Below the pieces are notes generated by a model. It made no database searches, was not told the DNA's origin, and was given only the letters and a program-made list of their open reading frames with translations. A DNA stretch of 64,000 nucleotides from Planctomycetota bacterium (GTDB lineage: Bacteria; Planctomycetota; Phycisphaerae; SM23-33): positions 1-64,000 of the forward strand of contig DAOVZK010000006.1 in NCBI GenBank assembly GCA_030635145.1, read 5' to 3'. Position numbers and translations under genes: made by a program. The first letter of the stretch is position 1. Every line of letters begins with the position of its first letter. Shown here one piece after another: positions 1-9,214 of this stretch.

Positions 1-203
1 CTATGGTTTGGGGTATCGATATGGGGCGACGGCCTGTCCGCCGACCCCGTCCTATCGTACCCCAACCTCTTTTAACGGGATACGATTCTCCCGATAGGAT
101 TGCTCATAGTTTCATTGAATGCCCAAATACCAAGGCAAGAGAACCACGGATAAACACATATAGACACGGATTTTTTCTGGTAGGCGGGTGCCGTTTTTTC
201 TTT

Positions 204-339
204 GTGTCATCCTCGCGAACGCGGGGATCCAGTGGATTTCCCCGCGACAACCGTAAAAACTGAACATCCAATATCCAACACGGAATTTCCAACCGATGAA
301 GGTAAAACGTGGTTGCAAAAACCGCAACCACGGCACCCG
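204..339. repeat. Cluster of dispersed intergenic repeat fragments (TGTCATCCTCGCGAACGCGGGGATCCAG; AACATCCAATATCCAACACGGAATTTCCAA; GTGGTTGCAAAAACCGCAACCACGGCACCCG)
   Basis: First and third motifs recur at 25651-25680 and 25711-25740; region has no convincing ORF. Confidence 0.7.
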
Positions 340-560
340 GCGACGAACTGTCACAACTCAAAAAAGTCGACTAATCTCGCAGGCTCATGCTGCAGCTATC
401 CGGGGAAGAAAAAATCGTGAAAATTTCCATACACCCCTTAAGTTGTCAGGATTTACACCGACAATACCCGTGGAGGCAGCAGTGATAAGTACGTACTGGG
501 TTGTACGAACCAGCCGCTGCCGGAGGATTTTTACTTTGTTTCGCCAATGCAGGTAAGTAT

Positions 561-1301
561 ATGCAAGAACTAGACATAAGACAAATCGATGATGCCGTCA
601 ACGACGCTGTTGACAAGAGCATCCCCTTGACTGTAACGTTTGAATCCGGGGGCTGGGTGAATCTTCACAGTCGTTTTTTGGCAATCGAGGGCGAAAATTT
701 GCTCGTCGAAATACCCATAGATCGTGACGGGTCGGCGAGGGAGTTGGCCCCGGCACAAAAGGTCGATTTGAGCTTCAAACTTAAGCATCACAAGTATCTC
801 ACCCAGGCACGCGTGGCGGGATACGTGCATCGTACCGACAAGGACAATCACGAAACCGAGACACTCTCGCTATGCCTCCCGCTGCACATGCAACGCATCC
901 AGCGGCGCAGCTATTCGCGCGTGACTGTCCCGGTGGGCAAGGTCATTCGCGTGAGCGTTTGGCGAGGCGGGAAGGATTGCGAACCGACCGGGCCGGAAGG
1001 TAAGGTTTGGTCGGGCACGCTGGGCGATTTCAGCGCGGGCGGATTCCGCGTCATCATCTCCGCCGACACCGGTTTCGATTTGAACGACGGTGACAGCGCC
1101 GGAGTGCGAATCGCCTTCGACAACGGCAGCGAGTCTATCTACAGCGACGCCGAATTCCGGCACTGCGACCATGAAGGCCGAACGCTTTCGCTGGGGTTCC
1201 AGTTCGTCGGGTTGGCACACACCATGCAAGGCCGCGAAACCCTGCGAACCATCGCACAGCGGATGGCACAGATAATGCGGTCGGTCAAACGCGTCGGATA
1301 A
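561..1301 (+). CDS. PilZ domain (YcgR-like) putative c-di-GMP binding protein
   Basis: QRRSYSR (RxxxR-type) motif and DFSAGG ((D/N)xSxxG) motif; start chosen at MQELDIRQ after AGGTAAG. Confidence 0.75.
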   Translation: MQELDIRQIDDAVNDAVDKSIPLTVTFESGGWVNLHSRFLAIEGENLLVEIPIDRDGSARELAPAQKVDLSFKLKHHKYLTQARVAGYVHRTDKDNHETETLSLCLPLHMQRIQRRSYSRVTVPVGKVIRVSVWRGGKDCEPTGPEGKVWSGTLGDFSAGGFRVIISADTGFDLNDGDSAGVRIAFDNGSESIYSDAEFRHCDHEGRTLSLGFQFVGLAHTMQGRETLRTIAQRMAQIMRSVKRVG

Positions 1302-1362
1302 CCGCAGGTGTTACGCAGCTTTTTCTTTCGCAATTGCTGCACGAATTATCTAGTATGCCCGG

Positions 1363-1890
1363 ATGGCTAAATCAAAAAGTACCGCAACCGTTTTCACTGT
1401 TTTTCCGACTGCATGGGGTGCGATGGGCGCAGCTGGGGGCGACGCCGGCTTGTCTCGCGTGATTCTTCCGCATTATCAGCGCGACGACCTGCTGGAGCTG
1501 ATGCAATGGGATCATCCCGGCGCGCGGCGCGACGATGCATATTTCGAGGGGTTCGCAGCTGCGTGTCGAAGCTACTTTAACGGCCAGGCCCCGGATTTCA
1601 GCGGCGCGGTTTGCGAATTACCAAGTGCGGAAAGTTTTTCCGGTAAGGTTTACCGCGTAGTTCGTGAAATTCCGTGGGGCCAAACGATGAGCTATCGCGA
1701 AGTGGCTTTGGCCATCGGATCGGAGCAGGCTGCTCGGGCTGTGGCCACAACCATGAGCAAAAATCCACTACCGCTGATTGTTCCCTGCCATCGCGTGATC
1801 TACTCCAACGGTGGCGCGGGTGGGTTTTCGGCAGAAGGCGGGGCGGCCTTGAAATTGCGGCTAATCGCGCACGAGAAAAAACAATCGTAG
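1363..1890 (+). CDS. ogt: Methylated-DNA--protein-cysteine methyltransferase
   Basis: IPWGQTMSYREVA...VPCHRVIYSNGGAGGFS active-site signature. Confidence 0.9.
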   Translation: MAKSKSTATVFTVFPTAWGAMGAAGGDAGLSRVILPHYQRDDLLELMQWDHPGARRDDAYFEGFAAACRSYFNGQAPDFSGAVCELPSAESFSGKVYRVVREIPWGQTMSYREVALAIGSEQAARAVATTMSKNPLPLIVPCHRVIYSNGGAGGFSAEGGAALKLRLIAHEKKQS

Positions 1891-1927
1891 CAAAAATTAT
1901 CGGCAGCTAAGCCGACATCGCCGCCGC

Positions 1928-2674
1928 TTAGTTCATTTCGTTCATCAACGATTCGGGAATATCGAAGTTGGTGTACACCTTCTGCACGTCGTCGTGATCT
2001 TCGAGGTTTTCCATAAAGTTCAGCAGCTTGCGGGCCTTCTCGTCGTCGGGGGTGATGGTGTTGGCTGGGATCATCGCCAGCTCGCTCGATATAGTCTCGA
2101 TATTTTTTTCGGCCAGTGCGTCTTTGACAGCTGCAAACGTAGCGGGGTCGCATGAGATTTCGAAAAATTCGCCTTCAGTCGTCACGTCGTCGGCTCCGGC
2201 GTCGAGCGCGATTTCCATGAGCGTGTCTTCGTCGGTCTGGTCGGCGGCGATAACAAACGTGCCCTTCTGCTCAAACATGTACGCCACGCAATTGCTGGCC
2301 CCGAGCTGCCCGCCACCCTTCTCGAAAAGCTTGCGCATTTCCGGTGCCGTGCGATTTCGATTGTCCGTAAGCGTGTTGACCATAAACGCCACTCCGCCCG
2401 GGCCGTAACCTTCGTAAACGACATCTTCGTAGCTTACGCCCTCAAGGTCGCCGGTGCCTTTTTTGATGGCGTTGGCGATGGTGTCTTTGGGCATGTTCGC
2501 CGAGCGAGCTTCGTCGATGGCGTACCGCAGCGTAAGATTCGAATTGGGATCGCCGCCGCCAGATTTGGCCGCCACGATAATCTGCCGCGAAATCTTCGAC
2601 CATATCTTCCCGCGTTTAGCGTCCTGCCGGCCTTTGCGATGCTTGATATTTGCCCATTTACTATGTCCAGCCAT
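1928..2674 (-). CDS. yebC: YebC/PmpR family protein
   Basis: MAGHSKWANIKHRKGRQDAKRGKIWSK signature and full-length family match. Confidence 0.95.
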   Translation of the reverse strand: MAGHSKWANIKHRKGRQDAKRGKIWSKISRQIIVAAKSGGGDPNSNLTLRYAIDEARSANMPKDTIANAIKKGTGDLEGVSYEDVVYEGYGPGGVAFMVNTLTDNRNRTAPEMRKLFEKGGGQLGASNCVAYMFEQKGTFVIAADQTDEDTLMEIALDAGADDVTTEGEFFEISCDPATFAAVKDALAEKNIETISSELAMIPANTITPDDEKARKLLNFMENLEDHDDVQKVYTNFDIPESLMNEMN

Positions 2675-2881
2675 GTCTCTGCCTTCTCGCTTGTCTAAAA
2701 CCAGTCAACCAACGGATTATTTATTATAAAATCATAAAATTATTACACAACACAGCGCACATCCTAATCTATTTCGCGTCATTTGAGTAGCAAAACAAAT
2801 TTCGGCGGCAAAACCTCGTTTTTTCCTGTGCCGAAATGAACGTGAACGATTACGAAAATTTTCGGCAGCGGCAAAAGCTTA

Positions 2882-5800
2882 TCATTGCTGCTTATCGCCC
2901 GGGGTTATGGTGGGCGATTTTTTTACTTCACCCGGATTGGTTTTGACAGCTGCGGGCTTCGGGGCCCGGAAATGCCGAGTCTTTTTCCCGAGCGGGGCAA
3001 TCTCAGCGGGACGCCCTGCCTTGACGGCCTCGATTTTACCGGGCGTATTTGCCAATATCTCGCGAAATGCATACTGTGGGAATTCCTCGATTTTGACTTT
3101 CGCCTCTTTTACGGCAGCAGCCCAATACTCGACGGCATGTTTTTTCCAGCCGAGGCGGTAAAGAACATCGCCGGCATGATCCCACATCACAGGATCGGAC
3201 TCATCAACAAACGACAGCGATGATGAATTGTGGATTCGCTCCAAAATGTTTTCGAATACTTTACCGGCTTCGCTAAGTTTTCCCTGCTTGTACAACACCC
3301 AGCCAAGAGTATCCAGCGATGCCAGCGGAGCCTCGCCCTGCTTTGCTTCTGCTTGTTTTAACGACTTGCGTACGAGTTTTTCTGCGGTGCCTAAATTCAC
3401 ACCCAGCTCGGCGAGCTGATAAGCGTAATTGTTCTGCCATTCCGGATTGTTGCGATTTTGCTCGTAAATCTGTTTCGACAATTTCGTGGCCTGCAACATG
3501 TCGCCCTGCTCATTAAGAGCACGTAGCTTAAACCGCAACCAGAGCATGTTCTTCGGATCTTTCCCGAGATGTTCATCCGCAATTTTCACAGCCTCGGCGT
3601 ATTTTTGCTCCGCAATAAAAATATGATATTGCTGAAACTCACAAATCTTTAGCGCCTTGGCAAGCTTATCAGATTTCAGATACTTCGGCAGCTCATCATG
3701 ATACTCGGCGAGCAACTCACCGGCGAGGATGGGATTTTTTCTTATCATCGAACTGATTAATGCACGATGCACATCTCTGCCCAACTTGGAAGACATGGGA
3801 TACTGTTTGGCAAAAGCTTGGGCCTTGTCCAACTCCCCAGCCTCCACCAAAGCCCCTATGTACGTGCCCAGCAACATCTCCAAAGATTCGTCATCGGATT
3901 TTTGCTTCGCGGGTTTTGTGGCTGGCTCGGTAGTAGGCTTGCTGGTCGGTTGCGTGGTAGGCTTAGTGGTTGGAGGCGGGGGTAGCATTTTTTCGAGCAT
4001 AGCAACTGCAGCTTCGGGGTGCTTTTCCTTTATAAGGAAGCATGCCGCCAGGGTGAGGGCATTGGGCGAGTCGGCCTCTGCGACTATCTTAATGAGTTTG
4101 TCGTAGCTTTTGGCCTTGGCCAAAAATTCCATCTCGAAACCCTGCAGGGACTCCAGCGAGAAAAATCTGTTCCCGGCGTAGTCGCGAAGCTTGTGGACGA
4201 ACTTTGCGCCGTCCGCAAATCGCTGCGACTCAGTGTAAATATTAAACAGCAGCCCAACGTATGCGAAGTTTCTCTTGTCTCGCTTCCACCATGCGCTAGC
4301 CAGCTTAATGGCCTCGTCTACCTGCCCATTTTTCAGCAGTGCCTCGGTAAGCATGGTTCGCATGGTTTCGTTTCGGGGCATTTGCTTAACGAGCTTGCGC
4401 GCCACCGGTACCAATCGCTTGTACTGCCCCGCCTTGAACAGCGCAACCCCCAACGCCTTCCCATAATTGACATCCTGCGGATGCTGCTGCCACAGCTTTT
4501 CCCAAATGTCGGCAGCGGCGCCATGCCAACCGGGTACGGACATATCGTACAGCTGTGCCAAAACTCGCTGCACGCGAACATTGTTGGGATGCTTTTTGTA
4601 CAGACCTTCAAGTTGCGCGGCGAGCTTCTCGTAAGTGGTTTTCGGCAGCACCCCGGGATGCCGCGACAGCTGATTGCGAACCTGCAATACCCCAACATCT
4701 GGGTCGTTTGGATATTGCTGTTTGAGGTTTTGAATAATTTTGGCAGCCGTTTTATTTTCACCGGCCAGCATGTAGGCCTCGGCAGCGAGTTGGCGGCCTA
4801 GTGGTTTTTTTGGCAGCTCACGAACTGCCCGCCCTGCTACCCGCCGGGCTGATTTGACATCTCCCTGCCGCACGTAGCAATCAAACAGCAACCGGTAAAT
4901 GTCCTCTCGCCTTGGGTCTAACCCCAGCGACAGACGCAGCGTTTCCGAGGCCGACTGCAGCAGTTGAGAGTCATCATTCTTTCGCGCCGCGGCGAGCTGA
5001 TAAGCCCCAGCCAGCTTCAACAGCGTTGGAATGTGCGACTCGTTTTGCTGCTGTGCCGTTTCCAGAGCTTTGACCGCTTCGCTAAGTTTGCCTTGCTCAA
5101 GGCGAACCTTACCGAGCATGAAATGATAGTAAAACCCCTTGCGGGCCTGGTTCTGAATCTGATCGAGAATGGCGCTTACCTGCTGCGACTGCCCCCCATC
5201 CATCCGAATTCCCAGCAGCGCGTCATAGGCGGGGTAAAAATCCTTTTTGGCATCGATGGATCGCTTAAAGTGGTCGGCGGCGAGAAACTGATTTCCGCTA
5301 TGCTGGGCGAGTAGTCCGGCGACGTAGTGCAGGGCGTATTTTTCGTCGCTCATATCGCGATACGTCTCGGCCCCGAACTGTTGGGCGAGATCGGGGGGCG
5401 TTGCACTACCGGCCGAGATTATTTTCTTAATCACCGGAAGCAAATCCGGAGGGGCCTGCGATGTATTGGCGACCAATTTCCCTAAACGCCGCAAACCCTG
5501 CAGCGACTCGCCATTTTTAGCATCGATCACCGCCAGCATCGTCGCAGCCTGCAGATTCGACGGCGCCTCGCGCCATAAATTCTCGAGCAACTCGCGGGCA
5601 TCTTCGTCGGCACCCATTTTTAGCAGCGATTCGATCAGCGCGATTTTTAACTCCGGCGACACCGCCGAGCTTTGCTTGTGCAGCCGCTCCCAAATTCGCT
5701 TAACCGTCGCCGGATCCCCGGACGAAATGCACAACGACCGCGTCAGTGTCGGTAGAGAGTCGATGGGTGTATCCAGTTCGGCGAGGCTGACGACGAGATC

Positions 5801-6691
5801 TTCGCCTTCGGTGTGCTGCTTGTTGTGGATTCGCACCTGCAGCAAAAGCTCGGCAGTTTTTTCGTTGGACCTGTCACGTCGATACGCCTTGTCAAGCACA
5901 ACCGCAGCTTCGCGCGTCTTGTGCAGTTTCAAGAGCAGTCGGCTGCGATCGGTAAGCAAAACCTCGGGATTCATCAAAACATTTTGCAGCCCGGGTGTAT
6001 CGTAATAGTTTCTGGAATGCTCGCGAAGCAGCACGCTCAATCGTTCGTTGCATTCTGCCGCCGCCGTCCAGTAGCCCTGCGCATCTAACAGCCGATACAA
6101 AAACAAAAGCCCAATCGCATAATCGGATCCCAACTCCTTGGCGTTGCTGCAGACCAGGGCAGTGCGGAAATGCCGAATCGCCAAGTCGTATTTTTTCTGG
6201 ACGACACAGGTTCGTCCCAGCCCCAGCTGAAGTGCAATGTCATCGCTCAAATACTTCGATGCCAGCGTAAGATTCTCATAGGCTTTCGTAAAGTCGCCCA
6301 TGCTGAAGTACACCTCGCCCAACAGCCGATGAATCTGCGGATTGGCGGGGTCAAACCCCTGTGCCCGCTGCAGTTTTTCGATGGCACCGGGGAGGTCTTT
6401 TTTCTTTACGAGGACAGCGGCGGCGGCGATGGCTTTGGTGGCGTTGGGGTGCAGCTCGCGGGAGTACGGAATATTTTTCGGTGTCGCAATTGCCGGTTTC
6501 AGCTGCGCAAATTTCACCAGAGCCTTGGGCGGTAAGGGTTTTTGCTGCGAAACAATATCGGCGGTAAGAACACCAGGGGCGGGTTGTTGTACCGTGGAAG
6601 TTTCAGTGCATCCGGTTAGCCAAAACACCGCCCCCAAGGCGCCCAAACATATCGCGAAACGGATCGCTGAAATCGCTGAAATTTTTTTCAC
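2882..6691 (-). CDS. Large TPR-repeat lipoprotein (1269 aa)
   Basis: Lipobox-type N-terminus (...FWLTGCTE), many TPR-like helical repeats, T/P/K-rich linker. Confidence 0.75.
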   Translation of the reverse strand: MKKISAISAIRFAICLGALGAVFWLTGCTETSTVQQPAPGVLTADIVSQQKPLPPKALVKFAQLKPAIATPKNIPYSRELHPNATKAIAAAAVLVKKKDLPGAIEKLQRAQGFDPANPQIHRLLGEVYFSMGDFTKAYENLTLASKYLSDDIALQLGLGRTCVVQKKYDLAIRHFRTALVCSNAKELGSDYAIGLLFLYRLLDAQGYWTAAAECNERLSVLLREHSRNYYDTPGLQNVLMNPEVLLTDRSRLLLKLHKTREAAVVLDKAYRRDRSNEKTAELLLQVRIHNKQHTEGEDLVVSLAELDTPIDSLPTLTRSLCISSGDPATVKRIWERLHKQSSAVSPELKIALIESLLKMGADEDARELLENLWREAPSNLQAATMLAVIDAKNGESLQGLRRLGKLVANTSQAPPDLLPVIKKIISAGSATPPDLAQQFGAETYRDMSDEKYALHYVAGLLAQHSGNQFLAADHFKRSIDAKKDFYPAYDALLGIRMDGGQSQQVSAILDQIQNQARKGFYYHFMLGKVRLEQGKLSEAVKALETAQQQNESHIPTLLKLAGAYQLAAARKNDDSQLLQSASETLRLSLGLDPRREDIYRLLFDCYVRQGDVKSARRVAGRAVRELPKKPLGRQLAAEAYMLAGENKTAAKIIQNLKQQYPNDPDVGVLQVRNQLSRHPGVLPKTTYEKLAAQLEGLYKKHPNNVRVQRVLAQLYDMSVPGWHGAAADIWEKLWQQHPQDVNYGKALGVALFKAGQYKRLVPVARKLVKQMPRNETMRTMLTEALLKNGQVDEAIKLASAWWKRDKRNFAYVGLLFNIYTESQRFADGAKFVHKLRDYAGNRFFSLESLQGFEMEFLAKAKSYDKLIKIVAEADSPNALTLAACFLIKEKHPEAAVAMLEKMLPPPPTTKPTTQPTSKPTTEPATKPAKQKSDDESLEMLLGTYIGALVEAGELDKAQAFAKQYPMSSKLGRDVHRALISSMIRKNPILAGELLAEYHDELPKYLKSDKLAKALKICEFQQYHIFIAEQKYAEAVKIADEHLGKDPKNMLWLRFKLRALNEQGDMLQATKLSKQIYEQNRNNPEWQNNYAYQLAELGVNLGTAEKLVRKSLKQAEAKQGEAPLASLDTLGWVLYKQGKLSEAGKVFENILERIHNSSSLSFVDESDPVMWDHAGDVLYRLGWKKHAVEYWAAAVKEAKVKIEEFPQYAFREILANTPGKIEAVKAGRPAEIAPLGKKTRHFRAPKPAAVKTNPGEVKKSPTITPGDKQQ

Positions 6692-6703
6692 GGCACCACC
6701 CTG

Positions 6704-7591
6704 TTACGGAATCACCTTGCTTAATGGATAGGAAATAATCCCTGACGCACCAGCTGCCCGCAGCTGCGGTATCAAATCGCGCTCGGTGTGTTCCTCGATT
6801 ATGACTTCCAGCGCGACGTATTTTTCATCGGCAAGATGCGAAACGGTCGGGCTTTTTTCGGATGGAAGAATTTTCATAACCGCGTCGAGATTGTCGCGGG
6901 AGACGTTCATTTTTAATCCGCTTTTGGCACGGGCGGCGATGGCACCTTGCAGCAGCAGCGAGATGTTTTCGATTTTTTCGCGCTTCCAGTCGATTTCCAT
7001 CGCTTGTTTGTTGGCGATCAATCGCGGGGTCGACCACATCAGCGTGTCGATTACGCGAAGCTTGTTGGCGCGGAGGCTGCTGCCGGTTTCCGTTACATCG
7101 ACGATGCCGTCCAACAGGCGGGCCTTGACTTCTGTCGCGCCCCAACTGAACTCCACCTTTACGTTAACGCCCTTCTCGGCGAAATACTTTTTCGTAACGT
7201 TCATCAGCTCGGTGGCGACGATTCCGCCTTCGAGCTGCTCGACCTTGGTGACCCCGCCTTCTTCGGGAACGGCGAGCACCCATTGCGCGGGCTTGGCTGA
7301 GACCTTCGAGTAAACCAACTCGGTAATCTCGACGACGTCGGAATCGTTTTCACGAATCCAATCATATCCCGTCAACCCGAGGTCGACGATGCCTTCTTCG
7401 ACGTAGCGGCTCATTTCCTGGGCACGAAACATCACACCTGACATCTGGTCGTCATCAATTGTGGGAAAATAGCTGCGCGAGGGAACATGAATGTTGTATC
7501 CCGCCTGCGCAAAAAGATCCAACGTGCTCTGCTGAAGCGATCCCTTCGGAATGCCCAGTACCAATTTGTCTTGCGGTGTGGTGTGTTGCAT
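6704..7591 (-). CDS. hisG: ATP phosphoribosyltransferase, long form
   Basis: LVLGIPKGSLQQSTLDLF..., TEVKARLLDGIVDVTETGSSLRAN; C-terminal regulatory domain. Confidence 0.93.
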   Translation of the reverse strand: MQHTTPQDKLVLGIPKGSLQQSTLDLFAQAGYNIHVPSRSYFPTIDDDQMSGVMFRAQEMSRYVEEGIVDLGLTGYDWIRENDSDVVEITELVYSKVSAKPAQWVLAVPEEGGVTKVEQLEGGIVATELMNVTKKYFAEKGVNVKVEFSWGATEVKARLLDGIVDVTETGSSLRANKLRVIDTLMWSTPRLIANKQAMEIDWKREKIENISLLLQGAIAARAKSGLKMNVSRDNLDAVMKILPSEKSPTVSHLADEKYVALEVIIEEHTERDLIPQLRAAGASGIISYPLSKVIP

Positions 7592-7636
7592 AACCTTGTG
7601 TCTTTCGTCTACTTTCTGTGTGCCCGCGGGGGGCAT

Positions 7637-8614
7637 TTACTTCTTTTTCGATTTAGTTTTCTTGGCCGTTTTCTTCGCAACTTTTTTTACAGCCTTCTTT
7701 GTTGTTTTTTTCGCCGCTTTCTTAACTGTCTTTTTCGTGGTTTTTTTTGCCACTTTCTTGACAGTTTTTTTCTTTGCCGCTTTTGCCTTAGCCCTCTCGG
7801 CGGCTTTTTTCTTTTTGGCTGCTTCTTTTTTCTTGGCGGCGGCCTTTTCAGCTTTTTCCTGTTCCTTGGCTTCGCGAGCAGCTTGGCGCTCGTCGGCTTT
7901 GCGTTGTTTTTCTTCGTCGGCCAGGCGTTTGGCCTCGGCCTTGGCTTCGCGTTCTGCCTGCTCCACCGCCAGCCGCTTGGCGTCTTCCTTGCGCTTCTTC
8001 TCAAGGGCAGTGGCGTTTTGGGCAATGTAACCGCGGAAAAATTCATGCGCCGCCATATCGTGCTTCTGCAAAACAATCCGCTCCAAAAACGATTGCGTAT
8101 CGTCAATGTCGGCACCGGGATGAATCATCTCATTCATTTCGAGCACTTCCAGTAGCGATTTGTCTATCGGAACGGCGTGGATGTCGAAAATTCGTCGTGC
8201 GACGAGGGCCTCGGCAAAATTCGGGAACCCCAGTTCGCGCAAGTGTCGCCGGATATCACGATTGGATTTTTCGCGAATGTACGCCACATCAAGCGTGTTG
8301 GAGATCGTGAAAATCGCGTTGAGAACAACCGAAATCGTCGTCGCTTTTTCGTGTTGCTCGGTAACGTTTTTGTCGAAGCAGTCGGAAATTTCTTTTTCCG
8401 GGGCAGCCCGCAGCTCGTTGAAATCTACGAACACATTGGTAAACGTGGAGATAGATTTGTTAACGTGCTTGATATCCGTACCATCACCCAGCAGTACCGA
8501 CTCCAAGATCACCGCGATAGATTCGCTTTCATCAGCAAGCTCTACTTTGACGGTCTTTTTCATCCCGCTGAGCAGTTTCTTGATTTTACGTTCATATAAT
8601 TTTGCGTTTTTCAT
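7637..8614 (-). CDS. Globular domain fused to lysine/alanine-rich histone H1-like tail
   Basis: C-terminal KKAAERAKAKAAKKKTVKKVAKKTTKK... repeats; N-terminal ~190 aa unassigned. Confidence 0.6.
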   Translation of the reverse strand: MKNAKLYERKIKKLLSGMKKTVKVELADESESIAVILESVLLGDGTDIKHVNKSISTFTNVFVDFNELRAAPEKEISDCFDKNVTEQHEKATTISVVLNAIFTISNTLDVAYIREKSNRDIRRHLRELGFPNFAEALVARRIFDIHAVPIDKSLLEVLEMNEMIHPGADIDDTQSFLERIVLQKHDMAAHEFFRGYIAQNATALEKKRKEDAKRLAVEQAEREAKAEAKRLADEEKQRKADERQAAREAKEQEKAEKAAAKKKEAAKKKKAAERAKAKAAKKKTVKKVAKKTTKKTVKKAAKKTTKKAVKKVAKKTAKKTKSKKK

Positions 8615-8772
8615 AATCCCTTTCGTCTTGGGTCACGAATTTTCGGGGTTTATAGCACTTTCCGAAAGTCCTGTCGCATGTTCATGTCTGTTGTGCCCTG
8701 TCATTTGAATCTTTTAAAAAACATATAAAAGACAGAGGCGAAACGTAATGAACGACTACGACATCTCATTTG

Positions 8773-9210
8773 TTAATGCTCTATTGTTTCGTCGGCTTCC
8801 CCTTGGGAAACCTGATTCAGATTTTCGTCGTCTTGCTGTTGTCGGGCTTGTTCTTTTGCTTCGCGTTCTGCGGATATCTCCGAGAGCAGGCTCAACGTTT
8901 CCAATGTCTTTTTGAATTTCACATCGATTTCAAAACTTAGTCGCGGTGTATTTCGCAGGCGAACCTCTCGGCCGAGCCGTTCCTGCAAATATCCAACAGC
9001 GTGCTTCAAGGCAGCGATAGTTTTGTGCTGGTCTTCCGCGCTGCCGGTTACCGACACAAATACGCGCGCCGTCAACAGATCCTCGGGAACCTCCACGCGG
9101 GTAATCGACGTCCGGGCGGAGTCAAAACGCGGGTCCGACATCTTTGACAGCAGAAGCTGCCCCAGCGTATTACGTATCAGATTACCAACTCTCTCTGTTC
9201 TTCGTGACAT
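8773..9210 (-). CDS. rbfA: Ribosome-binding factor A
   Basis: MSRRTERVGNLIRNTLGQLLL...DPRF...; position downstream of infB; start trimmed from the ORF track. Confidence 0.88.
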   Translation of the reverse strand: MSRRTERVGNLIRNTLGQLLLSKMSDPRFDSARTSITRVEVPEDLLTARVFVSVTGSAEDQHKTIAALKHAVGYLQERLGREVRLRNTPRLSFEIDVKFKKTLETLSLLSEISAEREAKEQARQQQDDENLNQVSQGEADETIEH

Positions 9211-9214
9211 TTTG

